From the NCBI GenBank assembly GCA_963801715.1, contig CAWDGB010000014.1, positions 496,001 to 560,000 on the forward strand: a stretch of 64,000 bases of DNA, in the 5' to 3' direction. How positions within the stretch are numbered: the first letter of the stretch is position 1; the number at the start of each line of letters is the position of its first letter. Made by a program: the position numbers and the translations under genes. The notes below the pieces were generated by a model. It was given only the letters and a program-made list of their open reading frames with translations. It was not told the origin of the DNA and searched no databases. This document shows positions 55,783 through 64,000 of this stretch, one piece after another. The stretch comes from CAVVJA01 sp963801715 (GTDB taxonomy: Bacteria; Actinomycetota; Actinomycetes; Mycobacteriales; Jatrophihabitantaceae).

Positions 55783-57747
55783 TCAGAACGGCGCGCTGGG
55801 ATCGAGCACGATCCGGACTGGATCTGCGGCCTTGCGGGCCGAGCGGATTGCCGCCGCCGCCTTGAGGGAGCTCGCCAGCTCACCGCCGAGCTGCCGGGGA
55901 ACTCGGATGAGCACGCGCTGGGCCTCATCGGCGGTGAGAACCGGGCCGATCACGTCGCTCGGGCTCGGCAACTGCGCGAGTTCGAGGGTCTCCGCGACGG
56001 CGCCGGTCGCGCCGGCCAGTGACGCCATGCGCACCGCGGGTGGGAACCCGAGCTCCACCCGTTCCTCGAGCTCGCGGGCGGCGTGACCAGCGGCGTCCCA
56101 CCGCACGAGAGCCTGCACCGCCGGGATGGCCGCCTCGGCGCCGACCACGACCTGACCATCCGGCCGGACGAGCGCGGCCGCGTTGGACCACCGCCGAAAC
56201 GCCTCCTCGGCGGCCCGCAAGTCCGGGCGGCCGAGCAGCGCCCAGCCGTCGAGCAGCAGGGCGGCCCCGTAGCCACCGTCAGCCAGCGGCTCAGCGCCGG
56301 GGGTGGCGACGACGAGGCTCGGCCCGGCCGCAATCTGGTCCAATACCGAATCGCCGGCCGAGGTACGCACGGGCAGGCCCGGGAATGCCCGGCCGAGCTC
56401 CTCTGCGGTGCGTGCCGATCCGACGATGAGGGCCCTCATCCGCGTCCCGCCACACCGCGGGCAGCGCCAGGACCCGGCCGGGCGGCCACACCAGCGACAG
56501 GTCGGGATCGCGTGGCCCGACGTGGTCGCAAGCGGACCGGAGCACGTCGGGCACCGGGCTGGGGTGCGATCGCGAACGCAGGCCAGCGCCGGCACGTAAC
56601 CCCGCCGCGGTACCTGCACGAGAACGGGGTGGCCGCCGGCCAGCGCGTCACGGGCGGTGCGCCACGCCACGCTGGGCAGTCGGGCCGCGGTTGCCGCCGG
56701 GTCACGCGCCCGCTCGACGTCGTCGCCGACCGCGGTGATGCGCGGCGCTGCCGCCCGGATGACAGATCGGTCCGCGACGATCTCATGAGCCCAGCCACTC
56801 TCGACGAGCTGGGCCGTCTCGGCGGTCCGGGCGAACCCGCCGACGATCAGCGCCGCTGCGGTGAGCGTGGAGCGGAGCACGAGAACGTCACGAACATGTG
56901 GATAGGGCGCCCGAGGTTCGGTGTGCAGGTCGTCGCCGTCGTCCCAGATTGCGAGTAACCCCAGGTTGCCAACCGGCGCGAAGGCGGCGGCCCGAGTTCC
57001 GATGACCGCGCGCACGGCGCCCCGCCGGACAGCGAGCCACCGACGATATCGCTCGGCCGGGCCGAGATCTGCGGACAGCGCGACGTATTGGTCGCGGCCG
57101 AGCAGGGCGCCCATGGCGGTGTCCAGCCGAGCGAGGTCTCGGGCATCCGGAACGACGACCAGCGCGCCCCGCTCGCTCGCAACCGCGGTGGCGACGACTT
57201 CCGCAAGCCGTTGCGGCCAGGCCTCGCCGGCGAGCGCTGACCACGCGGCCCGGGCCGGACGCCGATCGCGAACGGCCGCGAGGAATGACGGCCCAGCCCG
57301 GTATCGGGACCAGCCCTCGGCCGGGCCCGCGGCCGGCGCGGGTCCGGCGGGCGCGAGCGGACGGGACTCCGCGCCGGCATGGCGCGCCGGCACACCCAGC
57401 CGCACCACGTCGGCGAACGTACCCGCATAGCGGTCGGCCACCGCGCGGAACAGGGTGGCGGTCTCCGGCGTCAACGCCGGTTCCCGGCCCACCACCCGCT
57501 CGAGAAACGCGAGCCGTCCGTCATGATCACTCGACGGGCCGCGGTCGAGGACGTACCCATCCACGCGGCGGCCAGCGAACCGGACGCGGACCCGCACGCC
57601 TGCCACCGCGGCCTCGTCCAGCTCGGCCGGAACGAGATAGTCGAACGGCCTGTCCAGATGGGCTAGCGGCACGTCGACCATTACCCGGGCGACCGCGTCG
57701 ATGCTCGCAGGCACCCGCCCCGCACGTTGCGGGCGGGTCGAGGTCAC
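55783..57747 (-). CDS. priA: PriA-like primosome protein without helicase motifs
   Basis: 654 residues. The N-terminal DNA-binding domain is ARVMVDVPLAHLDRPFDYLVP. In the helicase core the usual GxxGxGKT loop is absent (RAAWSALAGEAWPQRLAEV instead) and the DEEH box reads DDGDDLH. The zinc part keeps CPTC, CRWC and CPRC. This matches actinobacterial PriA, annotated as probably ATPase-inactive, so it is lineage-typical and not local damage. Role: replication restart scaffold, inferred. Confidence 0.9.
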   Translation of the reverse strand: MTSTRPQRAGRVPASIDAVARVMVDVPLAHLDRPFDYLVPAELDEAAVAGVRVRVRFAGRRVDGYVLDRGPSSDHDGRLAFLERVVGREPALTPETATLFRAVADRYAGTFADVVRLGVPARHAGAESRPLAPAGPAPAAGPAEGWSRYRAGPSFLAAVRDRRPARAAWSALAGEAWPQRLAEVVATAVASERGALVVVPDARDLARLDTAMGALLGRDQYVALSADLGPAERYRRWLAVRRGAVRAVIGTRAAAFAPVGNLGLLAIWDDGDDLHTEPRAPYPHVRDVLVLRSTLTAAALIVGGFARTAETAQLVESGWAHEIVADRSVIRAAAPRITAVGDDVERARDPAATAARLPSVAWRTARDALAGGHPVLVQVPRRGYVPALACVRDRTPARCPTCSGPLATTSGHAIPTCRWCGRPAGSWRCPRCGGTRMRALIVGSARTAEELGRAFPGLPVRTSAGDSVLDQIAAGPSLVVATPGAEPLADGGYGAALLLDGWALLGRPDLRAAEEAFRRWSNAAALVRPDGQVVVGAEAAIPAVQALVRWDAAGHAARELEERVELGFPPAVRMASLAGATGAVAETLELAQLPSPSDVIGPVLTADEAQRVLIRVPRQLGGELASSLKAAAAIRSARKAADPVRIVLDPSAPF

Positions 57748-57797
57748 ACAGACAGTCCTACCAGCGCGCGCCGACGGAAATCCGCACGCTGGTGGGC

Positions 57798-58991
57798 TTA
57801 GCCGTTGGCGAGCTTCGCGAGCTGCTCCGCGCGGTCGGTCCGCTCCCAGGTGAAGTCGGGCAGCTCGCGGCCGAAGTGACCGTAGGCGGCTGTCCGGGCG
57901 TAGATCGGCCGGAGTAGGTCGAGATCACGGATGATCGCGGCCGGCCGCAGATCGAAGGTCTGGGTGATCGCCTCGGCGATCCGGTCCGGATCAGCCGTCT
58001 CGGTACCGAACGTCTCGATGAACAGGCCGACCGGTTCTGCTTTCCCGATCGCATAGGCGACCTGCGCCTCGACCTTCGTGGCGAGCCGCGCCGCGACGAC
58101 ATTCTTGGCCACCCACCGCATCGCGTAGCACGCGGATCGGTCAACCTTCGACGGGTCCTTGCCGGAGAACGCCCCTCCCCCATGGCGGGCGTAGCCACCG
58201 TAGGTGTCAACGATGATCTTGCGACCGGTGAGCCCAGCGTCACCCATGGGTCCACCAGTCACGAATCGGCCGGTCGGGTTGACCAGCAGCCGGTAGCCGT
58301 TGGTGTTAATAGCAAGGCCATCGAGCACCGGCGCCACGACGTGCTCCTCGATGTCCGGCTTGAGAAGCGTGTCGAGGTCGATGTCCTCGGCGTGCTGGCT
58401 CGAGATCACGATCGTGTCGAGGCGGACCGGCTTGTCGCCGTCGTACTCGATCGTTACCTGCGTCTTGCCGTCCGGCCGCAGATACGGCACGACGCCGCTC
58501 TTGCGCACCGCGGTGAGCCGCTCGGCCAGCCGGTGCGCCAGCCAGATCGGCACCGGCATCAGCTCCGGGGTGTCGTCGCACGCGAATCCGAACATGAGGC
58601 CCTGGTCGCCTGCTCCCTGCGCGGCGACCGCGTCCTCGGAGCCCTCTACCCGAGTCTCATATGCAGTGTCGACGCCCTGAGCGATATCGGGCGACTGGGC
58701 CCCGATCGAGACGCTGACGCCGCACGACTGCCCGTCGAAGCCCTTCCGGGACGAGTCGTAGCCAATATCCAGAATGCGGTCCCGGACAATCGCCGGGATG
58801 TCGGCATATGCCTCGGTCGTGACCTCTCCCGCCACGTGAACCTGGCCGGTCGTGATGAGCGTCTCGACGGCGACACGACTCTTCGGATCCTGAGCGAGCA
58901 GCGCATCGAGAATGGAGTCGCTGATCTGATCGGCGATCTTGTCCGGGTGTCCTTCGGTCACGGATTCGGACGTGAACAGGCGGCGGGTCAC
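57798..58991 (-). CDS. metK: S-adenosylmethionine synthase
   Basis: 397 residues from GTG 58991 with GGAG five bases upstream. The frame is open further up but lacks similarity there. It begins RRLFTSESVTEGHPDKIADQ. Signatures GAGDQGLMFGFACD and GGGAFSGKDPSKVDRS are complete. Supplies SAM to the methylases in the window. Confidence 0.97.
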   Translation of the reverse strand: MTRRLFTSESVTEGHPDKIADQISDSILDALLAQDPKSRVAVETLITTGQVHVAGEVTTEAYADIPAIVRDRILDIGYDSSRKGFDGQSCGVSVSIGAQSPDIAQGVDTAYETRVEGSEDAVAAQGAGDQGLMFGFACDDTPELMPVPIWLAHRLAERLTAVRKSGVVPYLRPDGKTQVTIEYDGDKPVRLDTIVISSQHAEDIDLDTLLKPDIEEHVVAPVLDGLAINTNGYRLLVNPTGRFVTGGPMGDAGLTGRKIIVDTYGGYARHGGGAFSGKDPSKVDRSACYAMRWVAKNVVAARLATKVEAQVAYAIGKAEPVGLFIETFGTETADPDRIAEAITQTFDLRPAAIIRDLDLLRPIYARTAAYGHFGRELPDFTWERTDRAEQLAKLANG

Positions 58992-59031
58992 AGATGCTCC
59001 GGGTTGGTTGAGGTCGGAATTCGGGCAGAGT

Positions 59032-60279
59032 CTAGCGGCTGATGGCTCGTGCTCCTGCATCGTCGATGCGCCCGAGCCGGGCCGATATGGCATCCCACAC
59101 GGCTGCGGCCAGTACCGCTTTCGGCCCACGGGCGACCGGCAGCTCACCGCCGTCGGAGTCGAGGATCACCGCCGCATTGTCGGGCCGGCCGAACGCTCGC
59201 CCGCTCCCGACGTCGTTGACGACGAGCAGGTCGCATCCCTTTTGGGCGAGCTTCATCCGGCCGTGGGCGAGCACGTCGCCGGTATCGTCGCCCGTCTCGG
59301 CGGCGAATCCGACGAGCAACTGGCCCGGCCGCCGGGCCGCTACCAGCTCGGCGAGCACGTCGGGGTTACGCACCAGCGGTATCGGTTCCGGACCGTCGTC
59401 CGTCCTCTTGATCTTGTGCGCAGCCGCTCGGGCCGGCCGGAAGTCCGCCACGGCGGCGGCCATGACCACGACGTCGGCGTCAGGTGCCGCCTTCAGCACG
59501 GCGTCGCGCAGCTCGTGAGCGCTTGTGACACGCACGACGGTGCTGCCCGACGGGTCGACGAGCGCGGTGTTGGCGGTGACGAGCGTCACCGTGGCCCCCC
59601 GCGCCGCGGCAACCGTCGCGAGGGCGTGCCCCTGTCGCCCGGACGATGCGTTGCCCAAGAAGCGCACCGGATCGACGGCTTCCCGGGTGCCGCCGGCGCT
59701 CACGACCACATGCCGGCCGAGGAGATCGATCGGCAGGGCGTCCGGGCGAATCAGCAGAAGTTCGGCAAGCCCGGCGATCTCGGCCGGCTCCGGCAGCCGC
59801 CCGGGACCACTGTCGGCGCCGGTCAGCCGGCCGGAGGCCGGATTGAGCACGATCAGCCCGCGCTGGCGCAGCCGGGCGACGTTGTCGATGGTGGCGGGGT
59901 GTTCCCACATTTCGGTGTGCATTGCTGGTGCGAGCAGCACTGGGCAGCGGGCGGTGAGCAGGGAGTTCGTCAGCAGGTCATCGGCGAGACCGTGGGCAGC
60001 TCGGGCCATCAGGTCGGCAGTAGCCGGCGCAACCACGACCAGATCCGCCTCCCGGCCGAGACGCACGTGGGGCACGTCCTCGGCACCCGCCCATACGTCC
60101 GTCGTCACCGGATGGTGAGAGAGCGCGGCCCAGGTGGCCGCTCCGACAAACCGGAGAGCCGACTCGGTCGGCACGACGATGACGTCGTGGCCCGACTCGG
60201 CGAGAAGCCGAAGCAGCTCGACGGCCTTGTAAGCCGCGATACCCCCTCCGACGCCGAGGAGGATACGACGCGACGTCAT
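59032..60279 (-). CDS. coaBC: Phosphopantothenoylcysteine decarboxylase/synthase
   Basis: Bifunctional CoA synthesis flavoprotein; 415 residues. CoaC half: LLGVGGGIAAYKAVELLR, LSHHPVTTD (catalytic His), VAPAMHTEMW. CoaB half: VVSAGGTREAVDPVRFLGN then ASSGRQG, and AAVADFRP. Follows rpoZ by 17 bases. Confidence 0.96.
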   Translation of the reverse strand: MTSRRILLGVGGGIAAYKAVELLRLLAESGHDVIVVPTESALRFVGAATWAALSHHPVTTDVWAGAEDVPHVRLGREADLVVVAPATADLMARAAHGLADDLLTNSLLTARCPVLLAPAMHTEMWEHPATIDNVARLRQRGLIVLNPASGRLTGADSGPGRLPEPAEIAGLAELLLIRPDALPIDLLGRHVVVSAGGTREAVDPVRFLGNASSGRQGHALATVAAARGATVTLVTANTALVDPSGSTVVRVTSAHELRDAVLKAAPDADVVVMAAAVADFRPARAAAHKIKRTDDGPEPIPLVRNPDVLAELVAARRPGQLLVGFAAETGDDTGDVLAHGRMKLAQKGCDLLVVNDVGSGRAFGRPDNAAVILDSDGGELPVARGPKAVLAAAVWDAISARLGRIDDAGARAISR

Positions 60280-60296
60280 CGCCGGGGTGACGAGAC

Positions 60297-60560
60297 TCAG
60301 CCCTCAGCGGGCTTGAACTCGATCAGGTCGGCGTTGACCTCCCGCAGCGCTATCGACAGCGGCTTCTCTTGAGGCGCGGTTTCCACGAGCGGGCCGACGT
60401 ACTCCAGCAGGCCCTCGCCGAGCTGGCTGTAGTACGCATTGATCTGCCGCGCGCGCTTGGCCGCGATGATGACGAGCGCGTACTTGGACTGGGTCCGTTC
60501 CAGCAGCTCGTCGATCGGCGGGTTGGTGATCCCCTCGGGGGCGGACGCAGTTCCAGACAC
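60297..60560 (-). CDS. rpoZ: RNA polymerase omega subunit
   Basis: 87 residues with the omega core NPPIDELLERTQSKYALVII followed by AAKRARQINAYY, and the acidic C-terminus IEFKPAEG-type. Stabilises beta-prime. Conserved place between gmk and coaBC. Confidence 0.96.
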   Translation of the reverse strand: MSGTASAPEGITNPPIDELLERTQSKYALVIIAAKRARQINAYYSQLGEGLLEYVGPLVETAPQEKPLSIALREVNADLIEFKPAEG

Positions 60561-60594
60561 GGTGCCTTCTTTTCGTTGTCGTCTGATCGGGGTG

Positions 60595-61164
60595 TCATGA
60601 CCCAGGCGGTGGGCAGACAGCTTCCATCAAGGATACCAATTCGGACGCAGCGCGCCGGACATCGTCGTTGACGACGATCGCGTCGAACTCCTCGGCCGCT
60701 TCCATCTCGATTCGCGCTCGGGCCAGACGCGCGGCGATGACAGCCGGGCCGTCGGTCGCGCGATCGGCCAGCCGCCGGCCCAGTTCCTCCCACGACGGCG
60801 GCGCAAGAAAGACGAACTGCGCGTCGGGCATGCTGGCCCGGACCTGGCGGGCACCTTGCAGCTCGATCTCGAGCAGAGCCGGTTTTCCTTCGGCCAGATG
60901 GGCGAAAACCGGCTCGCGCGGCGTTCCGTAGAGATTGCCGGCGTACTCCGCCCACTCCAGCAGTTCCCCGGTATCGATGAGCTCCTGAAACTGTGCCCGA
61001 TCCACGAAGTAGTACTCGATACCGTCGACCTCGCCCGGCCGGGGCGGCCGGGTCGTGCAGGACACCGATACCCAGATGTTCGGGTACATGGCGCGCACCG
61101 CGGCGACCACCGTGCCCTTGCCCACACCGGACGGCCCGGACAGGACGGTCAGCCGGCTTGGCAC
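60595..61164 (-). CDS. gmk: Guanylate kinase
   Basis: 189 residues. P-loop LSGPSGVGKGTVV at 8-20, GMP site SCTTRPPRPGEVDGIEYYFV, and lid region LADRATDGPAVIAARLARAR. GTG start. Actinobacteria often have mihF just upstream; here copy D of the palindromic element and a protease gene are found instead. Confidence 0.96.
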   Translation of the reverse strand: MPSRLTVLSGPSGVGKGTVVAAVRAMYPNIWVSVSCTTRPPRPGEVDGIEYYFVDRAQFQELIDTGELLEWAEYAGNLYGTPREPVFAHLAEGKPALLEIELQGARQVRASMPDAQFVFLAPPSWEELGRRLADRATDGPAVIAARLARARIEMEAAEEFDAIVVNDDVRRAASELVSLMEAVCPPPGS

Positions 61165-61218
61165 CCGGCGAATCTAGCGCGGGCGGAGAAATGCCGCCCA
61201 CCAGCCGTCCCGCCTTCG

Positions 61219-61263
61219 TGATCTTGGACTTAATGCCGAATAACGGCACAAAGTCCAAGATCA
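61219..61263. repeat. Dispersed palindromic element, copy D
   Basis: Arms tgatcttggactt (61219-61231) and aagtccaagatca (61251-61263) are perfect over 13 bp. Inside the loop gccg and cggc (around 61235-61246) can extend the stem. It lies 24 bases after the protease stop and 55 bases before the gmk start. Confidence 0.9.
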
Positions 61264-61286
61264 TCTCCTGGGGATCAGGGCGGGCG

Positions 61287-63827
61287 TCAGCGGACCGCCA
61301 CGGTCACAGTCACCTGATGGGACAGCGCCCCGCTGGTGCCGGAGATGCGCAGCGTGAACGTGCCGCGTGGCGTCCAGCCGCTGGTCCGGATCCGCAACGT
61401 CGTGCTGCCAGGCGTTGTGATCGGGTTGCTCACCCAGCTCGCGGTTGCGTACGCCGGCAACCCGGAGACGCTCAGCGAAACGCTCCCCGTGAAGCCACCC
61501 AAGGCCGACGCCGCCACCGTGTACAACGCGGTCTGGCCACGGTAGATCGTCGCCGACGACGGGCTTGCCGACACCGCGAAGTCAGGTGCGCCCACGGTCA
61601 GATTGACCGATTTGCTGTGCTGCAGCGATCCGCTCGTGCCGGCGATCGTCAACGAATAACTACCCGCCGGCACGCCCGCATACGTGGTGACCGTGAGCTG
61701 GGAGCTAGCGCCGGCGCCAACCGAGGACGGGCTGAGCGACGCGCTACCGACGAACGACGGCGGCCAGCTGACCGACAGCGCGACCGAGCCCGCGAAGCCG
61801 TTCAACGCGCCGACGGTGACCGAGTACGTGGTGCCGGCGCCGGCCGCTACGGTTCGGCTGCTGGGCGTCGCGGCGAGGCTGAAGTCCGGCGGCGCAGTGA
61901 CGACAAGCGTGACCGCAGCGGTATGCGTGGTCGAGCCGCTCGCGGCGGAGATGGTCAACGGATACGAGCCCGGAGTCACCGATGCCGACGTGCTGATCGC
62001 CAGTTGCGATGAGCCAGCCGTGGTGATCTTTCCCGGCGCGAAGGCGGCACTCACCGACGCCGGCAGGGCGCCCACTGACAGCGAGACGTCGCCGGTGAAG
62101 CCATTCAGGGCGCTGACCGCGACCGTGTAGTTTGCGCCGGTCCCGGCCGCGACGCTTCGCGATGCCGGCGTCGCCGAGATCGTGAAGTCCGGCGGTCCCG
62201 AGACGACGAGGGTGGCGGTGGCCGTGCGAGTGGTGATCGCGCCGCTCGTCGCGTCGCTCGTCCCGGTGATGGTCAACGGGTACGTCCCCGGCGTGATCGA
62301 CGCGGCCGTCGTCACGGACAGCTGGGCCGTCCCGGCTCCCTTGGCCACAATCGAAGGGCTGAAGCTCCACGTGCCCTGCGCTGGGGACAGCCCGGACAGG
62401 CCAAGGCTGACGTCGCCCCCAAAGCCGTTCGTACTCGAAACCGAGACGGTGAACGTCGTGCTTCCACCCCGCGCCACGGTCGCCGACGACGGCGACGCCC
62501 CGACCGTGAAGTCCGGCGCGCCGGCTAGCCATTGATAGGCGGCGAGCGCATCGAGCCGCCCGTAGCCGTAGCCGTGTGCGGCACCCAGGTCGACCGCGCC
62601 GCTCTCCAGTGCCGCCTCTTGCTGGTCGGCGGACAGGTGCGGGAACGCGCTGAGCAGCAGGGCCAGGGCGCCGGCGACATGTGGCGCTGCGACCGACGTG
62701 CCGGTGTCCTGTACATAGCCGCCGTACAGATCGTCAGTGCGGACGTTGACGCCCGGCGCCGTGAGCTTCGGCGCGGTCGCCGCAGCGCAAGCCGACGGAC
62801 CGCGGCTGCTATAGGGGTCGAGAACGTCGGAGTTGTCGGTGCCACCGACCGCGAGCGCCTCGGAAAGGTTGGCCGGGCTCAGGACGGTGCCAGCGGTCGG
62901 GCCGCTGTTGCCCGCGGCGAAGACCGGCACGATCCCGGCCGCGCGGAGGCTGGCCAGATCGGGCTGGAAGTCGAGCGTGCAGCTGGCCGTCATCATCGTC
63001 CAGGAGTTGTCGACGACGTTCGGGGCATCGGCCGTGCTCGGATTGCCATCCGGATCTAGCAGCCATTGGAAGCCCTGGTGAATCCCGGTCGAAGTGGCCG
63101 TGCCGCGGTCGTTGAAGATCTTCACCGCGATCCACCTGGCGTCCGGCGCGACCCCGACGGAGCTTCCGCCGGCGTTGCCGCCGACCATCACGCCCATCGT
63201 CTGTGTGCCGTGCCCGCTGACGTCAGTTGGCGTGGTCGGATGCTGTCCGTTGGGGTCGTACCAGCTGTTCGTGCCACCTCGCCACTTGGCCGCGAGGTCG
63301 GGATGGGTCGCGTCGACACCCGTGTCCATGTTCGCGACGACGACCCCCTGACCACGGAATCCCCGGTCCCACAGGGCCGGTGCGTTCACCAACGACACAT
63401 TGGGCTCGACCGCCGACGTGGCGGCAGCAGCGACTTCGGAGGTCGGTGCCTGGACGGTGAACTCGGGGCGCACCTCACGCACGTCCGGTCGCTTGGCCAG
63501 CTCCCGCACGACGGCTGGCGTCGTGCGGACCGCGACCTCGTTGGCGATCCACAGCGGCACGATCCCGGTGGCGAGGCCCTGTGCGTGCCGCCTGGCGAGC
63601 AAAGCCAGCACGCCCTTCTGGGTCTGCCCGGCATGCGCCCGCAGGCCCCGTTCCACGGCCGCGAGACGGGCTGGGCGGTTGGCCGCGCGGAGTGTGCCGA
63701 GGTTCGGTTGAGACTTCATGACGACGACGACGTCGACCATCGGCTGCGGGTGAGCGGCGGCCGCTGGTAGGGCCGGCGCCAGGGCGATGCCCACGGCGAC
63801 AGCGACGAGCAGGCCGAGCCGCTTCAT
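61287..63827 (-). CDS. Secreted subtilase (S8) with four beta-sandwich repeats
   Basis: 846 residues. Signal peptide MKRLGLLVAVAVGIALAPAL ending PAAAA (about residue 25). An inhibitor-I9-like propeptide follows to about 125. The catalytic domain has Asp168 (ANMDTGVDATHPDL), His206 (SGHGTQTMG), oxyanion Asn307 (AAGNSGP) and Ser378 (GTSVAAPHVAGA). From about 436 four repeats of roughly 100 residues start PDF(T/S/A) and contain NGF.G.VSLSV and GTYPLTI-like strands, probably Ig-like modules that hold the enzyme to a surface or polymer. There is no LPXTG or membrane anchor. The ATG overlaps the stop of the gene upstream. Confidence 0.93.
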   Translation of the reverse strand: MKRLGLLVAVAVGIALAPALPAAAAHPQPMVDVVVVMKSQPNLGTLRAANRPARLAAVERGLRAHAGQTQKGVLALLARRHAQGLATGIVPLWIANEVAVRTTPAVVRELAKRPDVREVRPEFTVQAPTSEVAAAATSAVEPNVSLVNAPALWDRGFRGQGVVVANMDTGVDATHPDLAAKWRGGTNSWYDPNGQHPTTPTDVSGHGTQTMGVMVGGNAGGSSVGVAPDARWIAVKIFNDRGTATSTGIHQGFQWLLDPDGNPSTADAPNVVDNSWTMMTASCTLDFQPDLASLRAAGIVPVFAAGNSGPTAGTVLSPANLSEALAVGGTDNSDVLDPYSSRGPSACAAATAPKLTAPGVNVRTDDLYGGYVQDTGTSVAAPHVAGALALLLSAFPHLSADQQEAALESGAVDLGAAHGYGYGRLDALAAYQWLAGAPDFTVGASPSSATVARGGSTTFTVSVSSTNGFGGDVSLGLSGLSPAQGTWSFSPSIVAKGAGTAQLSVTTAASITPGTYPLTITGTSDATSGAITTRTATATLVVSGPPDFTISATPASRSVAAGTGANYTVAVSALNGFTGDVSLSVGALPASVSAAFAPGKITTAGSSQLAISTSASVTPGSYPLTISAASGSTTHTAAVTLVVTAPPDFSLAATPSSRTVAAGAGTTYSVTVGALNGFAGSVALSVSWPPSFVGSASLSPSSVGAGASSQLTVTTYAGVPAGSYSLTIAGTSGSLQHSKSVNLTVGAPDFAVSASPSSATIYRGQTALYTVAASALGGFTGSVSLSVSGLPAYATASWVSNPITTPGSTTLRIRTSGWTPRGTFTLRISGTSGALSHQVTVTVAVR

Positions 63828-64000
63828 CGCACGGTCACGTTCTCGACCCGGGCGTTGCCGAGCAGTACGGCGACCTGGTCACCGCGGTGAACCCAGTCGC
63901 CCGGGTTGTTGAAGACCAGGTAGTAAGTGACGCCGGCCTTGAACGGCGATGTGTGCGCGTGACTCATCAGCAGGTCCTTGACAACCAGCCCGGTGCGCTG
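63824..64000 (-). CDS. C-terminal fragment of an unidentified protein upstream of the protease
   Basis: The last 58 residues are visible, ending FNNPGDWVHRGDQVAVLLGN then ARVENVTVR and TGA 63826-63824, which overlaps the protease ATG (ATGA). The segment is beta-rich with alternating hydrophobic residues and looks extracellular. No family is recognised from this piece. The overlap suggests an operon with the protease. Confidence 0.6.
   Translation of the reverse strand, partial: QRTGLVVKDLLMSHAHTSPFKAGVTYYLVFNNPGDWVHRGDQVAVLLGNARVENVTVR

Noticed and set aside
55783..57747. PriA as a decayed pseudogene because helicase motifs are missing
   Set aside because: Loss of Walker A and DEAH motifs is general for actinobacterial PriA, and the frame is fully open.

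Overview
The window is chromosomal DNA of a high-GC actinobacterium. Evidence is the gene order (argCJBDFRGH, pheST, infC-rpmI-rplT, gmk-rpoZ-coaBC-metK-priA-def-fmt-rsmB-rpe-rib), many GTG starts, 4-bp stop/start overlaps, a PriA without helicase motifs and an IdeR/DtxR-type iron box. The 16S sequence is clearly actinobacterial, but I cannot place it below class by eye. Nearly all real genes lie on the minus strand, so the operons read from high to low coordinate.

Layout. 1-3652: a partial HAD-IIA phosphatase, a DUF1015 protein (plus strand), an SSB-like protein and a TPR protein with an out-of-frame, repeat-rich N-terminus. 3681-9255: one complete rRNA operon (promoter, 16S, 23S, 5S, terminator; no tRNA seen). 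9341-19712: tyrS, a 3-methyladenine DNA glycosylase and a complete, translationally coupled arginine operon argC-J-B-D-F-R-G-H with a probable ArgR box over the argC start. 19771-20076: a hairpin element and a remnant of an AlkD-like gene. 20095-25853: pheT, pheS, an rRNA/tRNA 2'-O-methyltransferase, rplT, rpmI and infC (ATC start). 26179-27810: a PH-like membrane protein, hisG and hisE.

27838-48681 is a block of about 20.9 kb between hisE and ribH, genes that sit side by side in Streptomyces. Its core is a catabolic locus around a PucR regulator. Leftward run a molybdenum hydroxylase (medium, small and large subunits plus CoxG), a nitrilase-superfamily amidase, an NmrA-like protein, HyuA, HyuB and a ring-opening amidohydrolase (barbiturase/cyanuric acid hydrolase family). 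Rightward run DUF2877, FdrA, DUF1116 and a Nudix hydrolase. The first three are the families of the E. coli oxamate carbamoyltransferase AllH/AllF/AllG. I propose an oxidative N-heterocycle (pyrimidine/barbiturate-like) pathway. In it the ring is hydroxylated, opened to an N-carbamoyl amide acid and split by phosphorolysis to carbamoyl phosphate plus an amide, which the nitrilase could hydrolyse. The right part of the block has a small membrane ORF, a DUF4386 protein, an iron-box-controlled ZIP metal transporter, a MocA-like nucleotidyltransferase and an SMR transporter.

48678-61164 is a housekeeping run: ribH, ribBA, ribE, ribD, rpe, rsmB, fmt, def, priA, metK, coaBC, rpoZ, gmk. The window ends with a secreted subtilase carrying four beta-sandwich repeats and the end of an overlapping upstream gene.

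Two window-wide patterns matter. A palindromic hairpin with TGATCTTGGACTTA/TAAGTCCAAGATCA arms occurs four times between genes. Five conserved reading-frame breaks are each explained by one base gained or lost in a C or G run, which points to consensus errors rather than true pseudogenes.
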